Assembly (NCBI GenBank): GCA_963665735.1
Contig: OY762444.1
Location: 496,001 to 560,000, forward strand
DNA: 64,000 nt
Direction of reading: 5' to 3'
Origin: CATOSK01 sp963665735
Lineage (GTDB): Bacteria; Chloroflexota; Dehalococcoidia; Lucifugimonadales; UBA3495
Shown one piece after another: positions 25,151 to 33,396 of the stretch. Both the position numbers and the translations under genes were made by a program. The notes beneath the pieces were generated by a model, which made no database searches, was not told the DNA's origin, and was given only the letters and a program-made list of their open reading frames with translations. Within the stretch, counting starts at the first letter, position 1. Every line of letters begins with the position of its first letter.

Positions 25151-25774
25151 ATGGGAAAAGTTTATGTAGTCCGGCACGGGGAAACGGAATGGAACGCCCA
25201 GGGGCGCATCCAGGGGCATACCAACGTGCCGCTTTCGGAGCAGGGGCGCCAGCAGGCGCGGTTGATTGCCCAACGGCTGCGGGAAGTCGCTTTTGACGCC
25301 GCCTTTGCCAGCGACTTGTCGCGGACCCGGGAAACAGCGGAGACGATACTGGCAGGCCGGGATGTTCCCCTTAGCGCTACCGCCCAACTGCGGGAGTACC
25401 ACAAGGGGGTGTTTGAGGGGTTGACGGTGCATGAGTACGCCCGCCAGTACCCGGAGCAGTACCGGGCCTCGCTGGTCAACGACCTGGACTTCGCCCCCAC
25501 CGGCGGCGAGTCCATCCGGCAGACGCAGGCGCGGATAGGAACTTTCGTTGACGAAGTGCTGGAGCGGCACATGGAGGATACGGTGCTGGTGGTGGGCCAC
25601 GGCGGTTCGCTGCGGTCGCTGCTAGTCAAGCTGCTGGATTTGCCGTTGGAAGCCAACTGGAAATTCGTCATGGGCAACTGCGCCCTGTCGCTGATTTACA
25701 CCTACCCGGACAACGCGGTGCTGCATTTATACAATGACACCGGACATTTGGCGGGTCTGCGGGGGCGGGACTAG
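25151..25774 (+). CDS. cobC: Histidine phosphatase, probable alpha-ribazole phosphatase
   Basis: A 207-residue phosphoglycerate-mutase-like phosphatase. The catalytic motif VRHGETEWN is at 6-14, with LSEQGRQQARLIAQRL, ASDLSRTRETAE and the second His in VVGHGGSLRSLL. In a cobalamin cluster the expected reaction is dephosphorylation of alpha-ribazole 5'-phosphate or adenosylcobalamin phosphate. A dispersed repeat variant lies just upstream at 25085-25124. Confidence 0.8.
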   Translation: MGKVYVVRHGETEWNAQGRIQGHTNVPLSEQGRQQARLIAQRLREVAFDAAFASDLSRTRETAETILAGRDVPLSATAQLREYHKGVFEGLTVHEYARQYPEQYRASLVNDLDFAPTGGESIRQTQARIGTFVDEVLERHMEDTVLVVGHGGSLRSLLVKLLDLPLEANWKFVMGNCALSLIYTYPDNAVLHLYNDTGHLAGLRGRD

Positions 25775-25800
25775 TTATGGGCTTCGACAGGAGTCATACT

Positions 25801-26040
25801 ATGGAACTAATACTGAACATCCACTTGGAAAGATTGCCGGAAGGGGTTTTCTTGGCAACAAGTGACGATTTGCCCGACTTGCTGGCCCAAGGGGAAACGG
25901 TGGAAGAAACTTTGGAGATTGCCCAAGACGTGGCGCGCAAGTTGATAGAATCCTACCGGGAATGGGGCGACGAACTTCCGGCGACATTGAAAGCGTTATC
26001 CAACCCGGCCCATTTGGCCATCGCGATAAGCAATGTCTGA
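25801..26040 (+). CDS. HicB-like antitoxin
   Basis: A 79-residue HicB fold protein (NIHLERLPEGVFLATSDDLPDLLAQGETVEETLEIAQ). ATG at 25801 is chosen because ACAGGAG lies 7 nt upstream, inside the longer frame from 25777. Its TGA overlaps the hicA ATG (TGATG). Confidence 0.78.
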   Translation: MELILNIHLERLPEGVFLATSDDLPDLLAQGETVEETLEIAQDVARKLIESYREWGDELPATLKALSNPAHLAIAISNV

Positions 26041-26264
26041 TGGTAATGCTGTCGGGTTTCCGTGCTCCCGAGATTATCCGAAAGCTAAGGCGAGCAGGGT
26101 TCACTTTCGACAGACAGGCGAAAGGCAGCCATGAGATTTGGAGGCATCCGGTTACCCGGGCGCGGGCCATTGTACCCGTGCATAACCGAGACCTGCCGCC
26201 GGGAACCGTGCGTTCAATTATTCGTCGAGCTGGTCTTACGGTAGAGGAATTTCTGCAACTGTGA
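26040..26264 (+). CDS. HicA-family toxin
   Basis: A 74-residue HicA: EIIRKLRRAGFTFDRQAKGSHEIWRH contains the catalytic His of the GSH motif, then IVPVHNRDLPPGTVRSIIRRAGLT. It starts in the hicB stop, and its TGA overlaps the GTG start of cobQ (GTGA), so toxin and cobyric acid synthase are translationally linked. Confidence 0.82.
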   Translation: MVMLSGFRAPEIIRKLRRAGFTFDRQAKGSHEIWRHPVTRARAIVPVHNRDLPPGTVRSIIRRAGLTVEEFLQL

Positions 26265-27847
26265 ATGCAACGGCGGAAAAATTGGGGAAAGTGTTGATGG
26301 TCCAAGGCACCGCGTCCCACGTGGGCAAGAGCGTGTTGGTTTCCGCGCTGTGCCGCATCTTCCGGCAAGACGGGTTCCGGGTAGCGCCGTTCAAGGCCCA
26401 AAATATGTCCAACAACTCCTACGTCACGGCGGACGGGGGCGAAATCGGTCGCGCCCAGGCGGTGCAGGCCGAGGCCGCCGGGGTGGAGGCCAGGGTGGAA
26501 ATGAACCCGGTGCTGCTGAAACCGGAGGCCGACCATACTTCCCAAGTCGTCCTGCTGGGGCGGCCCATGATTCACCCGATGGGTTCGTCGGCCCGGGCCC
26601 GGGACTACTTCGCGCTGAAAACCGAACTTTGGGAGTCGGTGCGGACGTCGCTGGACACCCTGCGGCAAGACTATGACATCGTGGTGATTGAAGGGGCCGG
26701 CAGCCCGGCGGAAATAAACCTGAAGGCCACCGAAATCGTCAATATGCGGGTGGCCCGCTACGCCAACGCGCCGGTGCTGCTGTGCGGCGACATTGACCGG
26801 GGCGGCGTGTTCGCCTCGCTGGTGGGTACGCTGGAATTGCTGGAGCCGGAGGAACGGGAGACGGTCAAGGGGCTGCTAATCAACAAGTTCCGGGGCGACG
26901 AATCGCTGTTGACGGACGGGCTGACCTGGCTGGAGGAACGGACGGGGATTCCGGTAATCGGGGTAGTGCATCACTACCGGGATATTCACATCCCGGAAGA
27001 GGACTCGGTGGCGTTGGACTTGCCGGCCAGAACCGGGGGCAACGCCGTGCTGGACGTGGCGGTGGTGCAGATTCCGCACATATCCAACTTTGACGATTTC
27101 GACCCACTGGCGCGCCAGCCGGGGGTGGGCCTGCGGTACGTGGAATCGGCGGAGCAGTTGGGAAACCCCGACTTGGTGATTCTGCCCGGCAGCAAGACCA
27201 CCATCCCGGACCTGACCTGGATGACCCGACAGGGGTTGACCGAGGCGGTGACGCGACTGCACCGCCAGGGAACGCCGGTAGTGGGGATTTGCGGCGGCTA
27301 CCAGATGCTAGGCCAGCACATCTATGACCCGGAGGGCATTGAATCGTCACAGCGGGAAACGGCGGGGCTGGGCCTGCTGCCGATGACCACGGTTTTCCAG
27401 GGCCACAAAGAGACGCACCGCATCCGGGGCCGGGTGGAAACCGACGGCGGACTGCTGGCCGGGGCCAGGGGCGCGCCGGTGACCGGGTACGAAATCCACA
27501 TGGGCATTACCACCGGGGAAGGGGTGGAGCATCCTTTCCGCATCGAAGACCGGGCCGACGCGGCGGTTACTCCAGCTACGGCTTGGGACGGGGCCATGGA
27601 CGGCGATGGTCTGGTCTTGGGAACGTACATCCACGGGCTGTTTCACAACGGGGAACTGCGGCGGTCGCTGCTGCGGGAAGTGGCCCGGCGCCAGGGGGCG
27701 TCATTGCCGGACGACTCCCAGGAACTTTCGCTGGATAATGAATACGACAAGCTGGCCGAATGGGTGCGGGGCAGCCTGGACATGGGGCTGATTTACGAAA
27801 TGACGGAGCTGCCGCGGGACTATGACCAATTGGCGGCCGGGGGTTGA
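26261..27847 (+). CDS. cobQ: Cobyric acid synthase
   Basis: A 528-residue glutamine amidotransferase that amidates side chains b, d, e and g of adenosylcobyrinate diamide. The N-terminal P-loop is VQGTASHVGKSVLVSALCR, followed by FKAQNMSNNSYVTADGGEIGRAQ. The glutaminase domain has the Cys in GICGGYQMLG and the His in GTYIHGLFHN. GTG start overlapping hicA; TGA overlaps the ATG of cobU (TGATG). Confidence 0.95.
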   Translation: MNATAEKLGKVLMVQGTASHVGKSVLVSALCRIFRQDGFRVAPFKAQNMSNNSYVTADGGEIGRAQAVQAEAAGVEARVEMNPVLLKPEADHTSQVVLLGRPMIHPMGSSARARDYFALKTELWESVRTSLDTLRQDYDIVVIEGAGSPAEINLKATEIVNMRVARYANAPVLLCGDIDRGGVFASLVGTLELLEPEERETVKGLLINKFRGDESLLTDGLTWLEERTGIPVIGVVHHYRDIHIPEEDSVALDLPARTGGNAVLDVAVVQIPHISNFDDFDPLARQPGVGLRYVESAEQLGNPDLVILPGSKTTIPDLTWMTRQGLTEAVTRLHRQGTPVVGICGGYQMLGQHIYDPEGIESSQRETAGLGLLPMTTVFQGHKETHRIRGRVETDGGLLAGARGAPVTGYEIHMGITTGEGVEHPFRIEDRADAAVTPATAWDGAMDGDGLVLGTYIHGLFHNGELRRSLLREVARRQGASLPDDSQELSLDNEYDKLAEWVRGSLDMGLIYEMTELPRDYDQLAAGG

Positions 27848-28422
27848 TGTCCGGCAAGTTGACCCTGGTATTGGGAGGAATCCGCTCCGGCAAGAGTGCC
27901 TACGCCGAGGGACTGGTTGCCGCGTTGGGCCGGCCGGTGATTTACCTGGCTACCGGGATGGCGGCGGACGACGAAATGGCCGCGCGAATCCGACAGCACC
28001 GGGAACGCCGTCCTAAAGACTGGGTTACGGTGGAGGAACCGTTGGATTTGGGACAGGCGTTGGAGCGTTCACTGTCCGGGGCCGGCGGGGGCAACGCGGT
28101 GTTGATTGACTCGGTGGACACCTGGATTAGCAACCTGCTTTTTCAGCACGAGGACTTGCGGGCGGAGGAACTGGCGGGTCTGTCAATCAACGAGATCGAG
28201 CGGTTGCTGGCGGTTTTGGGGGATTCTCCGGCCAGGGTGGTTATGGTAAGCAGCGAAGTGGGTCATGGCCTGGTGTCGCCCCACGAACTAGGACGGCGGT
28301 TTCAAGACCTGCTGGGCGCGGTGAATCAACAGTTGGCGGCAGCAGCCGATGAGGTTTACCTGGTGGTTGCGGGGATACCGCTGCAAATTAAGCCTGGCGG
28401 GGAAAACAAGCCCGGCCCATAG
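27847..28422 (+). CDS. cobU: Adenosylcobinamide kinase / guanylyltransferase
   Basis: A 191-residue bifunctional CobU/CobP. P-loop GGIRSGKSAYAE at the N-terminus; GMAADDEMAARIRQHRERRP carries the His that is guanylylated in this family; VLIDSVDTWISNLLF and VVMVSSEVGHGLV follow. ATG overlaps the cobQ stop. Confidence 0.93.
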   Translation: MSGKLTLVLGGIRSGKSAYAEGLVAALGRPVIYLATGMAADDEMAARIRQHRERRPKDWVTVEEPLDLGQALERSLSGAGGGNAVLIDSVDTWISNLLFQHEDLRAEELAGLSINEIERLLAVLGDSPARVVMVSSEVGHGLVSPHELGRRFQDLLGAVNQQLAAAADEVYLVVAGIPLQIKPGGENKPGP

Positions 28423-28459
28423 TACCCTATGGGCCGTCAACAAGGGAGTGGGGTCTTTG

Positions 28460-28732
28460 ATGCGAGTCAAATTCATCCTTACCGACTACATCGAGCAGGC
28501 AATGACCCTGGCCGTTTACGAAAAGTTGGAAGACGACACCTTCGGGGCAACCATTCCCCCTTGCTGGGGAGTAATCGCTTTCGGGAACACCGCGAAAGAG
28601 TGCCATGAAGAATTGCGCTCGGTGTTGGAGGACTGGATTCTGACGGGCCTGGTTTGGGGCGACACCCTGCCGGTACTCAACGGAATTGACCTTAACGTGG
28701 AAGTCCCCCGTGAACCAGTGGAATCCTTATAA
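28460..28732 (+). CDS. Solitary HicB-like antitoxin
   Basis: A 90-residue HicB/UPF0150-type protein (AVYEKLEDDTFGATIPPCWGVIAFGNTAKECHEELRSVLEDW). No hicA follows in the 60 bp before the next gene. It may be an orphan regulator or the survivor of a broken pair. Start ATG at 28460; GGGAG lies upstream. Confidence 0.7.
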   Translation: MRVKFILTDYIEQAMTLAVYEKLEDDTFGATIPPCWGVIAFGNTAKECHEELRSVLEDWILTGLVWGDTLPVLNGIDLNVEVPREPVESL

Positions 28733-28791
28733 CCGTAGCAAATTTGCCAATATCTGTCGCGATGATTCCAATTGGCTTTAACGAATAATCC

Positions 28792-29745
28792 TTGTCACCA
28801 TTGGAGCGGGAAGGGAGTTATGTCCGTCAAAACGCCACCTACCAAGGGAAAACGGGCTTGGCCCCGGCGTTGACCGGGCGGGCCTCCGCGCGGGCGCCGG
28901 GGGTTTGCGGGGAGTTGGTGCAGGGGATGTTGGACGGGCATTATTTCCTGATTACCTGCCCGATTGACTTCTACTCGCGGGTGACGGTGGAGATTCGGGG
29001 AGACGGCGGGGGAGTGTCCGGGCCGGAGGACTGTCCCAAGTCCCGGGCGGCGGTGGAGGCGGCGTTGGCGCACTTGGGCCGGCCCGACGCGGGAGCGAAT
29101 TTCAAGGTGGGCAACCCCATTCCCCGCAGCAAGGGCATGGGCAGCAGCAGCGCCGACGTGGCCGCCGCCATTGCCGCCACCGGGCTGGCCCTGGGTGAGG
29201 AACTGGCCCCGGACGTGGTGGCCCGGCTGGCCCTGTCGGTGGAACCCAGCGACGGCGTGATGTTTCCCGGCATTGTTTTGTTCGACCACCGGGAAGGGCG
29301 CATCTTCGAGGCGATGGGGCCGCCGCCGCCAATGGAAATCGTGGCAGTGGACTTCGGCGGAGCGGTGGACACCCTGGAATTCAACCGGACTGACCGCCGC
29401 GCCCAATGGGAATCCCTGGCCCAGGAAACGGGCCGGGCCGTGGAACTCGTGCGCCGAGGGGTCAAGGAAGGAAATCCGGCCCTGATTGGGCAAGGCGCGA
29501 CCATCAGCGCCGTCGCCAGCCAGCAGGTCTCGGAAAAACCGCAACTGCCCCGGGTAACGGACTTTACGGATTCGGTGGGGGCCGTCGGCGTCTGCGTGGC
29601 CCACAGCGGCACGGTCATGGGGGTGTTGCTGGACGCCCGGCAGCGGCGCGGGAAGTCCACCTACCGGCAGGCGCGGGAGGCTTTTGCCGACGCCGAGGCG
29701 GTGCATCACTTCCGCATGATGAGCGGGGGGGTGCAGGCGGTCTAA
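28792..29745 (+). CDS. GHMP-family kinase, PduX-like L-threonine kinase
   Basis: About 317 residues. APGVCGELVQGMLDGHYFLITCPIDFYS is the PduX-type N-terminal motif, and the GHMP ATP-binding motif is PRSKGMGSSSADVAAAIA. The enzyme should phosphorylate L-threonine to L-threonine phosphate, the substrate of the CobD decarboxylase in this cluster. The start is unclear: TTG codons at 28792, 28801 or further in are all in frame. An ATG at 28820 with a good AAGGGAG is out of frame and stops after 17 codons. Confidence 0.8.
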   Translation: MSPLEREGSYVRQNATYQGKTGLAPALTGRASARAPGVCGELVQGMLDGHYFLITCPIDFYSRVTVEIRGDGGGVSGPEDCPKSRAAVEAALAHLGRPDAGANFKVGNPIPRSKGMGSSSADVAAAIAATGLALGEELAPDVVARLALSVEPSDGVMFPGIVLFDHREGRIFEAMGPPPPMEIVAVDFGGAVDTLEFNRTDRRAQWESLAQETGRAVELVRRGVKEGNPALIGQGATISAVASQQVSEKPQLPRVTDFTDSVGAVGVCVAHSGTVMGVLLDARQRRGKSTYRQAREAFADAEAVHHFRMMSGGVQAV

Positions 29746-29797
29746 CCGGGTATCGGTTGGCGCCGGAAAACAACAATCTTGGAAAGGAACGGAAACG

Positions 29798-30871
29798 ATG
29801 GCGGAATACAGCTTGGCGGTAATTGCCGGTGACGGGGTTGGCCCGGAAGTAGTGGCCGAAGGGCGGAAGGCGTTGGACGCCTTGGGCGGCGCACCCGATG
29901 GGCCTACTTTTCGTTACACCGAATATCCCTGGGGGTCGGCCTACTACCGGGAGACGGGGCTGATGATGCCGGAGGACGGGCTGGAGCAATTGCGGCGGCA
30001 TGACGCCATCCTGTTCGGCGCGGTGGGCGACCCCAACATCCCCGACCATATCACGCTGCAAGGGCTGCTGCTCCCCATGCGGCGGGCCTTCGACCAGGCT
30101 ATAAACCTGCGGCCCTGCTACCTCCATCCGGGGGTGGTTTCCCCGGTGACCGGCAAGGAAGCCGGGGAGATAGATATGGTTATCTTCCGGGAGAACACCG
30201 AAGGGGAGTACGCGCCGGTGGGCGGGCGGCTGTACCCCGGCACCCCGGACGAGACGGTGGTGCAGACCGGGGTTTTCACCCGGCGGGGCACCGAGCGCAT
30301 CATCCGCGCGGCATTCGATTACTGCGTCCAGCGGGACGGGAAGAAGAAGGTTACGTCGGTCACCAAGTCCAACGCCTTGGCCTTCAGCATGGTTTTCTGG
30401 GACGAAGTGTTTGCGGACGTGGCGCGGGAGTATCCGCAGATTGAAACGGAGTCGCTGCTGGTGGACAGGGCGTCCATGGACCTGGTGCGGTGGCCGGAGG
30501 ACTTTGACGTGATTGTGGCGTCCAACCTGTTCGGGGATATTCTGTCGGACATTGCGGCGGTGGTGACCGGCAGCATGGGGCTGGCGGCCAGCGCCAACAT
30601 CAACCCGGAACGGGAGCATCCATCCATGTTCGAGTCGGTGCACGGGGCGGCCTTCGACATAGCCGGCAAGAACCTGGCCAACCCGCTGGCGACGATTTCG
30701 GCGACGGCGTTGATGCTGGACCACCTGGGGGAACACGAGCCGGCGCGGCGGGTGGAGGCGGCGGTGGCCCGGAGCCTGGAGGAACGGCGGGCCGTGACGG
30801 GCGACCTGGGCGGCGCTGCGTCCACCACAGAGGTAGGGGATGAAATTGTGCGGCTGTTGGGGATGGGGTAG
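29798..30871 (+). CDS. Isocitrate/isopropylmalate-type dehydrogenase, probable tartrate or D-malate dehydrogenase
   Basis: A 357-residue NAD-dependent beta-decarboxylating dehydrogenase. GDGVGPEV is at the N-terminus, and the metal/substrate region includes LRPC and FRENTEGEYAPVGGR, the form seen in tartrate/D-malate dehydrogenases. VTKSNALAFSMVFWDEVF, NLFGDILSD and FESVHGAAFDIAGK follow. GGAAAGGAACGG precedes the ATG. It lies at the end of the cobalamin cluster but is not a known B12 gene. Confidence 0.8.
   Translation: MAEYSLAVIAGDGVGPEVVAEGRKALDALGGAPDGPTFRYTEYPWGSAYYRETGLMMPEDGLEQLRRHDAILFGAVGDPNIPDHITLQGLLLPMRRAFDQAINLRPCYLHPGVVSPVTGKEAGEIDMVIFRENTEGEYAPVGGRLYPGTPDETVVQTGVFTRRGTERIIRAAFDYCVQRDGKKKVTSVTKSNALAFSMVFWDEVFADVAREYPQIETESLLVDRASMDLVRWPEDFDVIVASNLFGDILSDIAAVVTGSMGLAASANINPEREHPSMFESVHGAAFDIAGKNLANPLATISATALMLDHLGEHEPARRVEAAVARSLEERRAVTGDLGGAASTTEVGDEIVRLLGMG
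30839..30870 (+). repeat. 32-bp direct repeat, copy 1 (3' end of the dehydrogenase gene)
   Basis: Encodes DEIVRLLGMG and the TA of the stop of the dehydrogenase. It recurs at 31137-31168 with three mismatches, flanking hicB and the hicA remnant. Confidence 0.85.
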
Positions 30872-30893
30872 GGAGAATACAAGGAGCGGGAAC

Positions 30894-31100
30894 ATGAAAC
30901 GCCAATTCAAGGCCGCTATCACTCAGGAAGGCGAATGGTTTATCGCGCAATGCCTGGAAGTGGACGTGGTAAGCCAGGGGGAATCCGAAGAGGAAGCCCT
31001 GGCGAACTTGGGGGATGCTTTGCAATTGTATTTCCAGGACCCGGTGGCTACCGTGGATTCTCGGATACGAACTATTGAAGTGGATGTTGGTGCCCCTTAG
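30894..31100 (+). CDS. HicB-family antitoxin
   Basis: A 68-residue HicB protein (FKAAITQEGEWFIAQCLEVDVVSQGESEEEALANLGDAL) with AAGGAG 8 nt before the ATG. Its partner hicA starts inside its end but is broken after 14 codons, so this antitoxin is now without a toxin. Confidence 0.82.
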   Translation: MKRQFKAAITQEGEWFIAQCLEVDVVSQGESEEEALANLGDALQLYFQDPVATVDSRIRTIEVDVGAP

Positions 31101-31191
31101 ACCGCTGCCTTATCGGGAGGTTGCTCGAAGGAAGAGGATGAGATTGCGCGGCTATTGGGGATGGGGTAAGTATGTTCAAGGAACACGATAG
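31090..31191 (+). pseudogene. hicA remnant
   Basis: A GTG at 31090 overlapping the hicB stop opens a frame reading VPLRPLPYREVARR, the standard beginning of HicA toxins (LRPLPYREVxRxL). The frame then runs into the duplicated 32-bp dehydrogenase tail in another frame (KRMRLRGYWGWGK) and stops at 31189-31191. The GSH active-site motif is gone. The toxin was evidently deleted by recombination with the repeat. Confidence 0.7.
31137..31168 (+). repeat. 32-bp direct repeat, copy 2
   Basis: 29 of 32 bases match 30839-30870. It marks the downstream junction of the hicB-hicA' segment. Confidence 0.85.
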
Positions 31192-31393
31192 CGTCGTCTT
31201 GACCGGGGATATAGCCAAGGAACGGTTAAAGGCGGGAGACGTGGGGGCCATTGTCCACATCTACGACCAAGGAGCGGCCTTTGAGGTAGAGTTCCTGACC
31301 TTGACCGGCGACACCGCCGCCATAGCCACCGTTCTGCCCTCCCAAGTCCGGCCCATCAACGGCGATGATATTGCCCACGCCCGCCGGCGGTGA
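31172..31393 (+). CDS. DUF4926 domain protein
   Basis: A 73-residue protein: HDSVVLTGDIAKERLKAGDVGAIVHIYDQGAAFEVEFLTLTGDTAAIATVLPSQV is the DUF4926 pattern, a small beta-barrel (SH3-like). These proteins are often encoded next to small toxin-like proteins such as DUF6883; no such partner remains here. A strong terminator follows. Confidence 0.75.
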   Translation: MFKEHDSVVLTGDIAKERLKAGDVGAIVHIYDQGAAFEVEFLTLTGDTAAIATVLPSQVRPINGDDIAHARRR

Positions 31394-31428
31394 GGCTGGG
31401 CAACCCTGTCTGGCCTACGGGCTACGTT

Positions 31429-31462
31429 TTGGCCCCCGAGTAAATCGGGGGCCAAATTTTTG
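31429..31462 (+). terminator. Rho-independent terminator
   Basis: An 11-bp perfect stem, TTGGCCCCCGA with TCGGGGGCCAA around a GTAAA loop, is followed by ATTTTT. It ends the cobalamin/toxin-antitoxin transcription block and separates it from the restriction-modification genes. Confidence 0.93.
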
Positions 31463-31512
31463 CTATTCCCCGGACTCGTGCCTTGCTCAATACGGCATAC
31501 ATAGCGTGTTAA

Positions 31513-31803
31513 ATGGCTTTGGCCCCGGTTAAGGTAAACAACTACGGGGTCGACATGAACGAAGTAAACCTGTTGCAACAGGCGGCCTTGGAACGCATAG
31601 CGGGCCAGATTCGCCGACTGCGGGCCGGCCGGAACCTTACCCAAGAAAGCCTTAGCCAAAAAGCGGCAATTTCCCCCCGGCATTTCCAGAAGATAGAGGC
31701 GGCGCAGGTTAACGTCACCGTGCATAGCTTGGTGAGAATCGCCAACGCGCTTGGGGTTGATGTGGCCACTTTTTTCCTTGACGACTGCTTCAGGGAACAA
31801 TGA
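31513..31803 (+). CDS. XRE-family regulator, probable controller of the downstream R-M gene
   Basis: A 96-residue protein with one XRE helix-turn-helix at about 28-82 (IAGQIRRLRAGRNLTQESLSQKAAISPRHFQKIEAAQ, then VRIANALGVDVATFF). Its TGA overlaps the ATG of the methyltransferase-nuclease gene (ATGA), the arrangement of C-proteins that time restriction-modification expression. ATG at 31555 is an alternative start. Confidence 0.8.
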   Translation: MALAPVKVNNYGVDMNEVNLLQQAALERIAGQIRRLRAGRNLTQESLSQKAAISPRHFQKIEAAQVNVTVHSLVRIANALGVDVATFFLDDCFREQ

Positions 31804-33368
31804 GCGGGTCAGGATACATTCGACCCTCGGCCCTTGTACCCGAATTATTGGATTCAGGGCACGGAACGGAGAACCTGCCGGGCGAGGTCGCATGGCAATC
31901 TGCTGATGGCTTGTCATGCTTATTCTTTGGTGATGCCTTGGAACTGATGAAGTCAATGCCCGACGATTGCGTTGACTGCATCTGGACCGACCCCCCTTAC
32001 CTTCTATCAAATGACGGGTTCACTTGCGTTGCAGGGAAAAGGGTTAAGGTCAACAAGGGTGAATGGGACCGAAGTTTAGGTATTGATATTGACCACGAAA
32101 GGAACCGTGATTGGCTCAGTGAATGTTATCGAATCCTTAAACCCGCGGGAACCATCTGGGTTACTGGCACTCTCCACGTTTACCTCAGCGTTGGGTTTGC
32201 GATGTTGCAACTCGGCTTCCGCATCCTCAACGACATTACTTGGGAAAAGCCAAACCCACCCCCCAATCTAGGTTGCCGGTGCTTCACCCATTCCACAGAA
32301 ACCCTGCTTTGGGCGACAAAAGCAAAAAAGGGGAGCAAAGACCGTTATACGTTCAATTACGACGTGATGCGGCACGAAAACGGCGGCAAACAGATGAAAA
32401 CCGTTTGGCAGTTTACCGCTGCGGGGCGGGATGAGAAGACATTTGGGAAACATCCTACGCAAAAACCCGTCGCGCTCATTCGACGGTGCCTTCGAGCAAG
32501 CACTAACCCGGGGGACTTGGTATTCGATCCGTTTACAGGATCGGGATCAACTGGAGTTGCCTCGGTCAGCCTCAACCGGGCCTTCATAGGTTGCGAAAGA
32601 GAGCCAGAGTTTGTGGACATCACCCGCAGACGGTTGATGGATACGCAGGTTCAAAACCGCAAATCTAATCCTAATCCCGCTCCTCCCATCCCTACCGTTT
32701 CACAATCGCGGCAACCCAAGTTATTGGAAACAACCACGCTTTTCCGAGGGCAACTTATGGATCGAACAGAGGCTATCAAAAAAATCAACGCCCTAACCGG
32801 CACAAACCTACGCCCCTTAGCAGAAGAACTTGGCGTAACCGTGTGGAAGGATGGCAAACTTAACAAAGGGTGGGTCGGTCATACGATTGAGCGTTTTTTG
32901 GGCTTGGCGCTCAATTCGTCCCGCGCCCCCAACTTTGGGTCTTGGGAGTTGAAGGTGGTATCCCTAAAGACGCTGAAAAGTGGGGATCTGCGGGTCAAGG
33001 AGACGATGTGGGTAACGATGATTGACCCGGTAGAGGTGACGGCCAGTGAGTTCACCGAAAGCCATCTTTACAACAAATTGCAAAAACTCCTCGTAGTTGC
33101 CCGCATATTTGAAGACAAGCAGGAGACTAGCACCTTGTTCCACTCCGCCACATCCTTCGATTTGGACAACCCGGAAGTGTTCAATCAGTGTAAGGCCGAT
33201 TACGATCTAGTGCGCCGGACTATCCAAGAGGAAGGATTTGACGCACTCACCGGCAGGATGGGAGTTCTGATACAACCCCGAACAAAGGGAACCGGCCACG
33301 GTAGCACTTCCCGGGCGTTTTACGCCCGAACCAAGTTTGTTGCCGACGTTATAGGGCTGAACTCATAG
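31800..33368 (+). CDS. Fused DNA methyltransferase - MutH/Sau3AI-like restriction endonuclease
   Basis: A 522-residue protein. Residues about 35-280 are a beta-class amino-methyltransferase (N6-adenine or N4-cytosine). The catalytic motif DPPY (64-67) comes before the SAM motif FDPFTGSGSTG (242-252), with HPTQKPVALI between. A proline-rich linker spans about 285-305. Residues about 320-522 resemble MutH/Sau3AI nucleases: LNKGWVGHTIERFLGL with Glu364, then WELK (Glu383, Lys385) of the D-Xn-ExK active site, then LRVKETMWVTMID. The expected Asp before ExK appears to be Asn378, so nuclease activity needs checking. Overlaps its XRE controller by 4 nt. Codon use and A/T content look richer than in neighbours, fitting acquisition. 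Confidence 0.8.
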   Translation: MSGSGYIRPSALVPELLDSGHGTENLPGEVAWQSADGLSCLFFGDALELMKSMPDDCVDCIWTDPPYLLSNDGFTCVAGKRVKVNKGEWDRSLGIDIDHERNRDWLSECYRILKPAGTIWVTGTLHVYLSVGFAMLQLGFRILNDITWEKPNPPPNLGCRCFTHSTETLLWATKAKKGSKDRYTFNYDVMRHENGGKQMKTVWQFTAAGRDEKTFGKHPTQKPVALIRRCLRASTNPGDLVFDPFTGSGSTGVASVSLNRAFIGCEREPEFVDITRRRLMDTQVQNRKSNPNPAPPIPTVSQSRQPKLLETTTLFRGQLMDRTEAIKKINALTGTNLRPLAEELGVTVWKDGKLNKGWVGHTIERFLGLALNSSRAPNFGSWELKVVSLKTLKSGDLRVKETMWVTMIDPVEVTASEFTESHLYNKLQKLLVVARIFEDKQETSTLFHSATSFDLDNPEVFNQCKADYDLVRRTIQEEGFDALTGRMGVLIQPRTKGTGHGSTSRAFYARTKFVADVIGLNS

Positions 33369-33396
33369 TTGTTGCCCCACTAGCTTGTGCTTCCCC

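Noticed and set aside
28820..28873. Short frame from ATG 28820 with a good ribosome site before the PduX-like kinase.
   Set aside because: It stops after 17 codons and is out of frame with the kinase; it could reflect a frameshift but nothing else supports a gene.
31090..31191. Novel small protein VPLRPLPYREVARRKRMRL.
   Set aside because: The first 14 residues are a HicA start and the rest is an out-of-frame copy of the dehydrogenase tail, so it is a remnant.
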